A stretch of DNA of 64,000 nt from Rheinheimera sp. 1928-s (GTDB lineage Bacteria; Pseudomonadota; Gammaproteobacteria; Enterobacterales; Alteromonadaceae). Below are positions 50,091 through 57,824 of the stretch, piece after piece. The notes under the pieces were generated by a model, which made no database searches, was not told the origin of the DNA, and was given only the letters and a program-made list of their open reading frames with translations. Both the position numbers and the translations under genes were made by a program. Numbering within the stretch: position 1 is the first letter of the stretch; each line of letters opens with the position of its first letter. The stretch covers positions 403,381 through 467,380 of the forward strand of contig NZ_JARIXP010000005.1 of the NCBI RefSeq assembly GCF_029269265.1. The letters run 5' to 3'.

Positions 50091-50828
50091 TTAGTCAGCT
50101 TGAAAAGCATGCACTATGCCTTTCTCTGCAAAATCATGCAGTATTGTTTCTGCTCCCGACAATAATTGAGTTGGGTCTAATTGGGGCACGTAAGGTGATA
50201 ATTGGCTCACCAGTTCAGCCAGAGTCAAACCCGGCTGCTGCGCTAACACTTGCAGCAATAAAGTCGTCAGCTGGTTTAACGCGATAAATTTTACTTCGTC
50301 ATCAGAGTTACGATAAATAAGTAAAAAACTAGCTTCGGTTTCTGTTGGCTGAAACTCGAGACAAATTTTATGCACTGGGTATTGATAGGCCTGAACTGAT
50401 GCCAAATCGGACAACTGAAGTGCCTGCTGTTTTAGATCGCGTATGGGACGTCCAGGTTCAGCTTTGCGGGTTGCCAGCTCTAATTCCAACCATTCATAAT
50501 GCGCCAATTCCAGCATAAACACGGGGTCATCGGGCTGCAGTTGGTACTGGTGCTGTGAAAAATCTAAAAAACTCTGAGCTATGGATAAAAAGAATGGATT
50601 CTCGCAGCGATAGCCGGCAAAAAACAGTTGTAAACGCTGCTGCCAAGCCTGCTCTGAGTACAAAGATTTCAGCACAGGAAAAGCTGCGCAAACAAAACCG
50701 GAAATATTGCTAAACAATAACTCCCGATACACATCCAGACGTTCCTGTTCTATATCCCCAGGCTTTTCGTTGTTATCCGGCTCGCGAAGATAAGAAACAA
50801 ACTGCTGCTGAAGCTGTTGAAACTTCAT
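50091..50828 (-). CDS. hvfC: DUF2063 protein, HvfC-like
   Basis: 245 residues of the DUF2063 family: N-terminal helical DNA-binding-like domain with DVYRELLFSNISGFVCAAFPVLKSL (about 33-57), and a C-terminal variable domain. These proteins are obligate partners of DUF692 enzymes and are thought to bring the precursor peptide to the enzyme. It begins 1 bp after the DUF692 stop. Symbol by analogy with the Haemophilus hvf operon. Confidence 0.87.
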   Translation of the reverse strand: MKFQQLQQQFVSYLREPDNNEKPGDIEQERLDVYRELLFSNISGFVCAAFPVLKSLYSEQAWQQRLQLFFAGYRCENPFFLSIAQSFLDFSQHQYQLQPDDPVFMLELAHYEWLELELATRKAEPGRPIRDLKQQALQLSDLASVQAYQYPVHKICLEFQPTETEASFLLIYRNSDDEVKFIALNQLTTLLLQVLAQQPGLTLAELVSQLSPYVPQLDPTQLLSGAETILHDFAEKGIVHAFQAD

Positions 50829-50829
50829 A

Positions 50830-51678
50830 TCAGGCCCTTAACTTAGTTTTTTGGGCTGGTTGCAGGCGGCGAATCTGCGCCAGCTCCAGTTGCAGTTGTT
50901 GCAGGTCCGGAATATTAAAATCTCTTTCCAGTAGGGTCGGAAACAAGCCGTGGTGTAAATAAGCTTCGGACAATAAGGTCCAGACCGGATCAGACACATC
51001 AGCGCCATGAGTATCAATCAGCAAGCTGTCATGCTGGCGGTAATGTCCGGCTACATGACCATAAGCAATACGCTGTGTTGGCAGGCCTTTTAAAAAAGCC
51101 AACGCATCATAGTTGTGATTGACTGAATTGACGTAAATGTTATTCACATCTAACAGCAGCTTGCAGTCAGCTAACTCCAGCACCGCATTAGTAAACTCAA
51201 GTTCAGTCAACTCCTGTCCCGGCGCCGCATAATAAGAAACGTTTTCGATGACTAAAGGCTGTTCAAGAACATCCTGCACCAGACGAATACGCTCTGCGAC
51301 ATAAACAGCGGCTTCTTCGGTAAAAGGAATAGGCAGCAAATCATACAAATGCCCAGCGGCAGAGCAATAACTTAAATGTTCGCTGTAGAGTTTGATTTGA
51401 TGTTCTTTTAAAAACGCTTTGATTTGGCGGACAAAATTCAGATCCAGTGGATCAGGACTGCCTAAAGACAACGACAAACCATGGCAAATAAAGCGATACC
51501 GCTCAGTTAACTGACGGAATTTTTTCTGGTAGGCACCACCATAAGGCAGCCAGTTTTCCGGCGCAACTTCAAAAAAGTCGATGTCGGTTTGAGTTTGTTG
51601 CAGCACAGAATTGAGCATTTCACGACGTAAGCCCAAACCAACTTCTGCAGCTTTTAAACCAAAAAGGACATCAGACAT
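50830..51678 (-). CDS. hvfB: DUF692 (MNIO) multinuclear iron oxidase, HvfB-like
   Basis: 282 residues of the DUF692 TIM-barrel family. Recognisable segments are VAPENWLPYGG, CHGLSLSLGSPDPL, SEHLSYCSAAGHLYD, ENVSYYAAPG, LLDVNNIYVNSVNH and GHVAGHY, which supply the His/Asp/Glu ligands for two or three irons. MNIO enzymes convert precursor cysteines to oxazolone/thioamide groups. AGGAG lies 5 bp before the ATG. It sits between the Cys-rich precursor and the HvfC-like gene. Confidence 0.92.
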   Translation of the reverse strand: MSDVLFGLKAAEVGLGLRREMLNSVLQQTQTDIDFFEVAPENWLPYGGAYQKKFRQLTERYRFICHGLSLSLGSPDPLDLNFVRQIKAFLKEHQIKLYSEHLSYCSAAGHLYDLLPIPFTEEAAVYVAERIRLVQDVLEQPLVIENVSYYAAPGQELTELEFTNAVLELADCKLLLDVNNIYVNSVNHNYDALAFLKGLPTQRIAYGHVAGHYRQHDSLLIDTHGADVSDPVWTLLSEAYLHHGLFPTLLERDFNIPDLQQLQLELAQIRRLQPAQKTKLRA

Positions 51679-51695
51679 AAGCTCTCCTGAAAGCG

Positions 51696-51719
51696 GTCAG
51701 CCTGCAATCGCAGGCTGAC
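51696..51719 (-). promoter_or_regulatory. Hairpin between precursor and enzyme genes
   Basis: 10-bp perfect stem GTCAGCCTGC/GCAGGCTGAC, loop AATC, with no T run after it on the minus strand. It lies 12 bp after the hvfA stop and 18 bp before hvfB. Likely a 3'-stabiliser or partial terminator that sets more peptide than enzyme. Confidence 0.65.
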
Positions 51720-51730
51720 ACTCTTCGGTG

Positions 51731-52054
51731 TTATACAGCACCACCGCACTTGCCTTCACCACATTTAGCTTCTTTGGTTTTTTCTTTATCTTTGGCGTCT
51801 TTTTTATCGCCGCCACATTTGCCTTCACCACATTTAGCTTCTTTGTCTTTCGCTTTGGCTTTATCTTCGCCGCATTTGGCTTCTTTGTCTTTGGCTTTAT
51901 CAGCACCACAAGAAGCTTCAGCTGAGGCTAACTGATAACCAGCATTCAGCTGTTCAGCTGAAAATGGATTCGCATTGGCGCTTAAGCTTAAAGTAGATAA
52001 AGAACCCAATACTAAAGCGCTGACGGCAACAGCAGTAGTTTTATTCGTTTTCAT
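51731..52054 (-). CDS. hvfA: HvfA-like Cys-rich RiPP precursor
   Basis: 107 residues: a signal peptide (1-28, ending SANA), then a Lys/Glu/Asp-rich tail with six Cys, each in an E-x-x-C-G motif: EASCG (46-50), EAKCG (58-62 and 72-76), EGKCG (77-81 and 100-104) and EAKCG (95-99). EGKCG is the HvfA signature modified by HvfB into copper-binding oxazolone/thioamide residues. AAGGA lies 8 bp before the ATG. Product likely periplasmic or secreted. Confidence 0.88.
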   Translation of the reverse strand: MKTNKTTAVAVSALVLGSLSTLSLSANANPFSAEQLNAGYQLASAEASCGADKAKDKEAKCGEDKAKAKDKEAKCGEGKCGGDKKDAKDKEKTKEAKCGEGKCGGAV

Positions 52055-52129
52055 GTCGATGTTCCTTGTAGTTGCAATAAGTTGCGTTAAGTAGACCAGC
52101 AAAGCAGAGAGAAAATTTCAGAGTGCCGC

Positions 52130-52158
52130 ACATTATTTAATTTTCTGATGCACAGCAA
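52130..52158 (-). promoter_or_regulatory. Candidate sigma70 promoter of hvfABC
   Basis: On the minus strand, -35 TTGCTG, 17-bp spacer, -10 TAATGT; about 75 bp before the hvfA ATG. No metal-regulator site was recognised. Confidence 0.5.
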
Positions 52159-52188
52159 GAGAGTTGTTAAAGGACATGACGATTGAAG

Positions 52189-52226
52189 GATACAGCAACC
52201 ACACCTAAGGCTGTGGTTGCTGTATC
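52189..52226 (-). terminator. Long hairpin after the S9 peptidase gene
   Basis: 15-bp perfect stem GATACAGCAACCACA/TGTGGTTGCTGTATC with an 8-nt loop, 5 bp after the peptidase stop. It has only a weak T tract. Confidence 0.65.
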
Positions 52227-52231
52227 TGTTA

Positions 52232-54175
52232 CTACTTCTTATTCACCTGAGATGCATTACCGATGTTTTTATCAAAAAACGCCAGCATTTTATTATAAAG
52301 CTCGACCCTGTTTTCTACTTTGTAGAAACCATGGCCTTCTTCTTTTACCATCCATTCGTAAGGCTTACCAATTTTGTCCAAGGCTTTTCTAAGGTTGTTC
52401 GCATGTACTAATGGCACACGCACATCTTTAGAACCATGCACAATAAAGATATTTGCTTTGATTTTATCAACATGATGCACAGGAGAAATTGAACGCATAT
52501 AGTCATCTCCAGTTCCCACATGAGATGTTATATACTGCTCGATATTACGGCTGTTGCTGGCATCAGAGCCATCACCATCAAAAAACAGTGGCATATCGTA
52601 TACGCCAACATAACCAACGGTGCACTTATACAAGTCAGGCTCTTTGATCACTCCCCACAGTGCAGCATAACCACCATAACTACCACCATAGATACAAATG
52701 CGATCCGGATCAGTAATGCCCTGTTCTATGGCCCAGCGTGTACCATCAGTAACATCGTCCTGCATAGACTTACCCCACTGCAATCGGCCCGCACGCGTAA
52801 AGTCGTCACCATAACCACCTGAACCCCGGAAGTTTATTTGCAAGGTTGCATAACCGCGACTGGCGAAAAACTGCGCTTCAGGGTTAAAACCCCAAGCGTC
52901 GTAGACGCCAAAAGGACCACCATGGACATTCACAATCAGCGGCACTTTTTTATCCGCATTCGCTGGAGTTGTCAGGAAACCACGAATTTCCTTGCCATCC
53001 CGAGCCTTAAAACTTACCTGTTTCATAGCCACCAATTGTTCACTTTTCAAATTGGCGCTGACTGAAGCGAGATAACGGGCTTGTTTATTTTCCAGATCGT
53101 ACAGATAAAATTCGCCTGGGTTGCGGTCACTACTGACATGGAATAAAGCTTGCTGCCCTTTGCTGTCAAAAGAAGTAATAGTTACTTTCTGTCCGGCAAA
53201 GGCGTTTTTTAAACCCGCTAATAATAAGGCATCCGGATGACGCTGGTTAATAAAAGCATGTTCAGTGATACTTGTACCATAGTCGATCGCCAGTAACTCA
53301 CCATCATGACCCAGTGAACGGCCACTGATGTCAGAGTATTCGTGACGGCCAACCAACTCCAGTGATTTAGTCTTAAAATTGTAAGCAAACAACCCTTGGC
53401 GATCGCCTTCAGGCATGTCAAAGTTTGAGACAAAATAAGCAGTTTCGTTATCTGCAGTAAAACCTAAAGGCTGAACGACCGGATTAGCTCTTTTGACCGG
53501 CAACTCAAGACGCTGCCATTTGCCTTCAGCTTTGATATGCAATACGGTTTTGTTATCGTCAAACGTCTTTCCTTCGATAAACTCAACCCCCATGCGCAAG
53601 GTGCCACTATTATCGGCCATCAGACTGGCAACAACACCTGGCGGCTGATCACCCAGAAATGCATCTTTCCCTTTGTAAATGTCCAATGTAAAGGCACGCA
53701 TGCCCTTGTCCTCTGCCCAATGAAACTTGCCAATCAGTATGCGTTCCGGTTGGTCGGGTAATAAATGCAATATGGTGTAGCCAGACATTCCCGTTTCAAA
53801 AATCAAGTTGCGGCGGCTACCGTCAGCATTCGCAGCGTAAAGATCGACTCTCACACCTTCTTTACTGACCAGATTACCGGTCACTTCAGCGACTTCCATC
53901 AAGACTCTTTCATTATTAGCCCAATGAAAAGCTACCACATGCTTGTTCTCACCAAAGTTAAAGCTACTTTTAATTTTTTTGCTGGCTACCTGCATAATAG
54001 CCAATCTCACTTCAGTACCATGTTCATAGCTAAAAGCGACCTGAGAACCATCAGGCGACAGTTTCATGTTGCGAACCTTGGCATGCTCAAAAAAATGACT
54101 GGTAGGAATAGTTGCAATAGCTGTTGTGCTAAACAATACAGCACAGCTAAAAATCCAGATACGTAGTAAAAACAA
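52232..54175 (-). CDS. S9-family prolyl oligopeptidase, exported (TTG start)
   Basis: 647 residues: signal peptide (1-22), a beta-propeller half (about 30-380) and an alpha/beta-hydrolase catalytic half. Triad: Ser499 in GGSYGGYAALWG, Asp584 in GSKDVRVP, His615 in EGHGF. It trims short, often proline-containing peptides outside the cytoplasm. The start is TTG at 54175 with AAAGGAG 7 bp upstream; no ATG precedes the signal peptide. The TonB receptor upstream on the same strand may bring in peptides. Confidence 0.9.
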   Translation of the reverse strand: MFLLRIWIFSCAVLFSTTAIATIPTSHFFEHAKVRNMKLSPDGSQVAFSYEHGTEVRLAIMQVASKKIKSSFNFGENKHVVAFHWANNERVLMEVAEVTGNLVSKEGVRVDLYAANADGSRRNLIFETGMSGYTILHLLPDQPERILIGKFHWAEDKGMRAFTLDIYKGKDAFLGDQPPGVVASLMADNSGTLRMGVEFIEGKTFDDNKTVLHIKAEGKWQRLELPVKRANPVVQPLGFTADNETAYFVSNFDMPEGDRQGLFAYNFKTKSLELVGRHEYSDISGRSLGHDGELLAIDYGTSITEHAFINQRHPDALLLAGLKNAFAGQKVTITSFDSKGQQALFHVSSDRNPGEFYLYDLENKQARYLASVSANLKSEQLVAMKQVSFKARDGKEIRGFLTTPANADKKVPLIVNVHGGPFGVYDAWGFNPEAQFFASRGYATLQINFRGSGGYGDDFTRAGRLQWGKSMQDDVTDGTRWAIEQGITDPDRICIYGGSYGGYAALWGVIKEPDLYKCTVGYVGVYDMPLFFDGDGSDASNSRNIEQYITSHVGTGDDYMRSISPVHHVDKIKANIFIVHGSKDVRVPLVHANNLRKALDKIGKPYEWMVKEEGHGFYKVENRVELYNKMLAFFDKNIGNASQVNKK

Positions 54176-54575
54176 AGTTACACTCCTTTAACATTATAAG
54201 TTTTGGTATCTCAATATTATTATCAATTATGTCACTTTTAAAGCTAAAAATAATCTTTAGCTGTGGGGAAAAGCAAAAACATTTTTTAACCCATCAAACT
54301 ATAGTTGTTCAAAAACTCAGCTTATGATCAGATGTATTCTTTTGCAAAGCACAAGTTTGTATACTCGACGCTATTTTCTGACTATTTTCACCAGCGACAA
54401 AACCCGTTTCTTCTTACCCTTTGATTCTGCATACGCATCTGTCATCAGAATAATTCTGTTACAACAACTGAATTTTTCATCCTGAATCGACAGCTTCGAC
54501 ACTTTAAATTTCAAGTATTTGCAGCTTGGAAACATAGAGGGATAGATCAATCAATCTGGCTGCTGATTTAGAGTT
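54176..54575. other. Gene-free AT-rich spacer
   Basis: 400 bp between the peptidase start and the receptor terminator. AT-rich, no convincing ORF, RNA gene or repeat seen; it should contain the peptidase promoter. Confidence 0.5.
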
Positions 54576-54610
54576 AAAAAAAATGCCAGTCAGATGACCT
54601 GACTGGCATT
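54576..54610 (-). terminator. Terminator of the TonB-dependent receptor
   Basis: 12-bp perfect stem AATGCCAGTCAG/CTGACTGGCATT, 5-nt loop, with T8 on the minus strand. Confidence 0.93.
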
Positions 54611-54645
54611 GGTATTTTCGCTTACGTTTTAACTACACGCGTTTA

Positions 54646-57348
54646 TCAGAAACGTTGAGTGTAACGAACGTATGGTACACGGCCCCATGGGCTGTACAGC
54701 TCAGAGTTATAGCCAGTAGAGAACAGCGCAGCATCAGCCGGATCTCTGTCCGTCAGGTTGTTCACACCAAAAGCAATTTTGGCATCCCATGCTGTGTTGT
54801 AAGTAACCTGAATATTGTGAGTCACCGAGCTTGGAATATGGTACTCAGTAGTACCAATGACATCGTCCATGCTATCAATCAAGTTGATATTCCAGTTCAG
54901 GTCGAAATCACCTACGGCCAGACCGTTGGTTAACGAAGCACGTAATTCAGGGAAGCCATCATCACCCACTGCATTTGGACCATTGTTTGAAGAGTACTCT
55001 TCAACATAGCTAATGCTAAAGTTGTTATTCAAGCGGCCCCAGCCCAAATCGAATTTGGTTTGAGTAGTGAAGTCGAAACCACTGGTGTTTACAACACCCA
55101 GGTTAACAGAACCTAATTGCGCACCTGTGATAGCACCGTTTACATCGTTGCCTTCAAACATAGCACCTAAACCTAACGACTGGTTCGGGATCGGTGTGCC
55201 GTTCGGGAACTGAGTCAGGCCAGGAGGACAAACAGCTGTGGTGCCGCGTAAACAGCCTACTACTGTCGCCAGACTGGTTGTGCTGATGGCACCATCAATC
55301 TCAATGTTGTAGTAATCCACGCTCATGTTCAGCCATTCAGTCGTGTTCCACACAATGCCCAGACTGTACTGTTTGGATTGCTCTGACTGCAGGTTGACGT
55401 TACCCATGCTGTAGGTTGTGATCTGCACAGGAGAAGTACAAACCGCGCCAGTCAGTGCGATACAGGTCGCAGGGTCACTGGTAAAAGCCGCGCCGAATGC
55501 TGGCTGGCTGGTCAGGTTACTCAGCGTTGGAGCACGGAAACCTTCACCATATGAAGCACGAAGTAACAGGTCTTCAATAGGTTTCCAGCGGGCAGCAACT
55601 TTTGGTGAAAAATCACTACCATAGTCGTTGTATTTATCATAGCGGCCTGCGATTTCAATGTCTAAAGTATCAAGTACCGGGAACAACATTTCACCAAACA
55701 GCGAGGTCACATCACGATCACCACCAGAAGAAGCACCTGAAGAACCAGCTACCTGACCAGCTGCTGACAGCAAGTCATATTTATCCTGGAATCTTTCTTC
55801 ACGGTACTCAGCACCAACCGCAGCAGCCACTGTACCGGCTGGCAAGTCAAACACATCAAAAGACGCATTGGCGTAGAACTCTTTAACCACAGAGAACATG
55901 TCACGGCTGGTTGTAGCTGTCATACCCAGTGCGCTTGGGTTGCCTGAGAACGGGTCATAAATATTGTATGCACCGCTGGTAATTGGCGCCTGAGCCAAGC
56001 CACCAACCACATAGTTTTGTCCCAGATTCAGTGCACGACCTTCAACATAGCGCGCCCCCATATCTACTGTAACTTCGCCAATAGTACCTTCAAAACCACC
56101 AGAAAAGCTCAGCGTAGTGTTTTCAACAGTGTTGTCGCGTGGACCAAGAGCAGCAAAGCGGTGGTACAGTGACAATTCCTGATCAGCAAATGATGCATAG
56201 TAAGAATCATAGAACGGGTTTAAACCGCCATCTTCCGGTGCAGTACCAGGGTGGTTAGGTGTACCTGGTAACAGAGAGATAGCACCACCTACCCAAGGAG
56301 AAGAAGGTAATGCAGCAAAACGACCAAAACTTTTTACCTTGGTCATGTCGCCGTTGAAGTACAGTGACCAGTCATCGTTGATCTGGTAGTTAGTACGACC
56401 AAACAAGGAGGTATTTTTCAGCGCAGTCAGGTTGGCTGAAGTAGCAGCATGGTCGAACTGACAGCTTATGTCATCGGCAGTGCTACCAGTTGTATAGAAC
56501 AGATCGCTCTGATCGCCATTAGTACACAGGCCAGGTACTGCTGCACCGTTAGTAGGGTGCTTTAAGCGGTTGCTAGCACCAAGTTGGGTTAAGTGGCCTG
56601 AAGGCTGTTTTACACCAAAGTTATTCGAGTAAGTAGACAGACCTGGCGACTGATACCAATAATCACGGTCACGGGTAAAGATTACATCACGGTTATTCAT
56701 TGACGCACCGAACAGCATACGGGTTTTATCCGTAGCAGTACCGACAACGAAACTCATTTCTTCAGTATCGCCACCATCCTGAGTAGGACGACCCACACCG
56801 TAAGTGAATTCTGCACCTTCGAAATCTTTACGGGTAATGATGTTGATTACACCACCGATTGCATCAGAACCATATACTGCTGATGCACCATCAGACAGAA
56901 CTTCGATACGTTCTACCGCTGCCATTGGGATAGAGTTTAAGTCCTGGCCGCTACCAGTTAATGGTGACGTAGGAGCACGACGACCGTCGATCAGAATCAG
57001 AGTACGACCCTGACCCAGACCACGTAAACTGACCGTAGAAGCACCACCAAAGCTGCTACCAGAGGTGGACTGGTAAGAGCCGAAAGAGTTGAAGTTAGTA
57101 TCACGTAAGTAATCTGAAACAGAAATGTCACCACTTACGCTCAGTTCTTCACGGCTAATGACTGTAACAGGCAAAGCACCTTCAATGTCGGTACGCTGTA
57201 AACGAGAACCTGTAACTTCAATACGCTCTACGTTTTTTGCTTCTTCAGCTTCTTGAGCAAAAACTGCACCAGTAAATGCTGCAGTAGATGCTGCACCAAA
57301 AGCTACTGCTAAACGCACTGCTTTTGATAATTTATTATTTGTAAACAT
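54646..57348 (-). CDS. TonB-dependent outer-membrane receptor
   Basis: 900 residues. Signal peptide (1-31, ending VFA), TonB box near 40-48 (VERIEVTGS), plug domain with LRGLGQGRTLILIDGRR and SDGASAVYGSDAIGGVINIITR, then a long 22-strand barrel ending YVRYTQRF with terminal Phe. The type resembles the large receptors of Alteromonadales and Xanthomonadales that import peptides or glycans rather than siderophores. Ligand unknown. GGGAG lies 6 bp before the ATG. A strong terminator ends it as a single gene. Confidence 0.95.
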   Translation of the reverse strand: MFTNNKLSKAVRLAVAFGAASTAAFTGAVFAQEAEEAKNVERIEVTGSRLQRTDIEGALPVTVISREELSVSGDISVSDYLRDTNFNSFGSYQSTSGSSFGGASTVSLRGLGQGRTLILIDGRRAPTSPLTGSGQDLNSIPMAAVERIEVLSDGASAVYGSDAIGGVINIITRKDFEGAEFTYGVGRPTQDGGDTEEMSFVVGTATDKTRMLFGASMNNRDVIFTRDRDYWYQSPGLSTYSNNFGVKQPSGHLTQLGASNRLKHPTNGAAVPGLCTNGDQSDLFYTTGSTADDISCQFDHAATSANLTALKNTSLFGRTNYQINDDWSLYFNGDMTKVKSFGRFAALPSSPWVGGAISLLPGTPNHPGTAPEDGGLNPFYDSYYASFADQELSLYHRFAALGPRDNTVENTTLSFSGGFEGTIGEVTVDMGARYVEGRALNLGQNYVVGGLAQAPITSGAYNIYDPFSGNPSALGMTATTSRDMFSVVKEFYANASFDVFDLPAGTVAAAVGAEYREERFQDKYDLLSAAGQVAGSSGASSGGDRDVTSLFGEMLFPVLDTLDIEIAGRYDKYNDYGSDFSPKVAARWKPIEDLLLRASYGEGFRAPTLSNLTSQPAFGAAFTSDPATCIALTGAVCTSPVQITTYSMGNVNLQSEQSKQYSLGIVWNTTEWLNMSVDYYNIEIDGAISTTSLATVVGCLRGTTAVCPPGLTQFPNGTPIPNQSLGLGAMFEGNDVNGAITGAQLGSVNLGVVNTSGFDFTTQTKFDLGWGRLNNNFSISYVEEYSSNNGPNAVGDDGFPELRASLTNGLAVGDFDLNWNINLIDSMDDVIGTTEYHIPSSVTHNIQVTYNTAWDAKIAFGVNNLTDRDPADAALFSTGYNSELYSPWGRVPYVRYTQRF

Positions 57349-57765
57349 GTTTTTCTCCCTGGACCACTATTTAGTGATTCTATATTTTTACGATGACCAA
57401 CCTTTACGGCGACTGGAACTCCGGACTTTTCGAATTCGAGGTAGACCCCGAAAACAACGTCTCGATAATAAACGCAATTTTTCAGCACGGTCAACAGCTT
57501 TTACGGAACAAATTTCACTGAGTGTTGTCAACGCCTCCGTCAAACCAAGCTGCTTAAAGCCTTAACGCTCAAATTGGCCGATGTTTTTAGTAGGTTCATC
57601 CCTATTCAGGCTACAAAAAAACCTTTTTTAGCATAATTTATAACCAATCCAGCATATCTTCTAAATTCATCGCCTGATTTTGTAAACATAACTCCACAAT
57701 ATATAAGTTAATTTTTTTCATTTATTCGCAACCTAAAGTGTGTTTTTTTAGAGGTAATATCGATA
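57349..57765. other. Gene-free spacer between receptor and dinG
   Basis: 417 bp, AT-rich, no supported ORF or RNA gene. It should hold the receptor promoter on the minus strand; I could not place it. Confidence 0.5.
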
Positions 57766-57794
57766 TTGCGCTGAACTAAAGGCTGACTTATCAT
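57766..57794 (+). promoter_or_regulatory. Candidate sigma70 promoter of dinG
   Basis: -35 TTGCGC, 17-bp spacer, -10 TATCAT, ending 30 bp before the dinG start. Confidence 0.6.
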
Positions 57795-57800
57795 GAACAC

Positions 57801-57816
57801 CTGTTTTTTTATCCAG
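57801..57816 (+). promoter_or_regulatory. LexA (SOS) box of dinG
   Basis: CTG-N10-CAG with an AT-rich centre (CTGTTTTTTTATCCAG) fits the gammaproteobacterial LexA consensus. It lies just after the -10, at the transcription start. dinG is a classical SOS gene. Confidence 0.62.
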
Positions 57817-57824
57817 ATGTTTTA

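Noticed and set aside
51697..51935. Hydrophobic and Lys-rich frames opposite or out of frame with hvfA
   Set aside because: They are mirror products of the repetitive KDKEAKCGE codons; the hvfA frame has the signal peptide, ribosome site and E-x-x-C-G motifs.
57347..57565. 72-codon frame overlapping the receptor start region
   Set aside because: It reads through the receptor's untranslated leader antisense, lacks a ribosome site and resembles no protein family.
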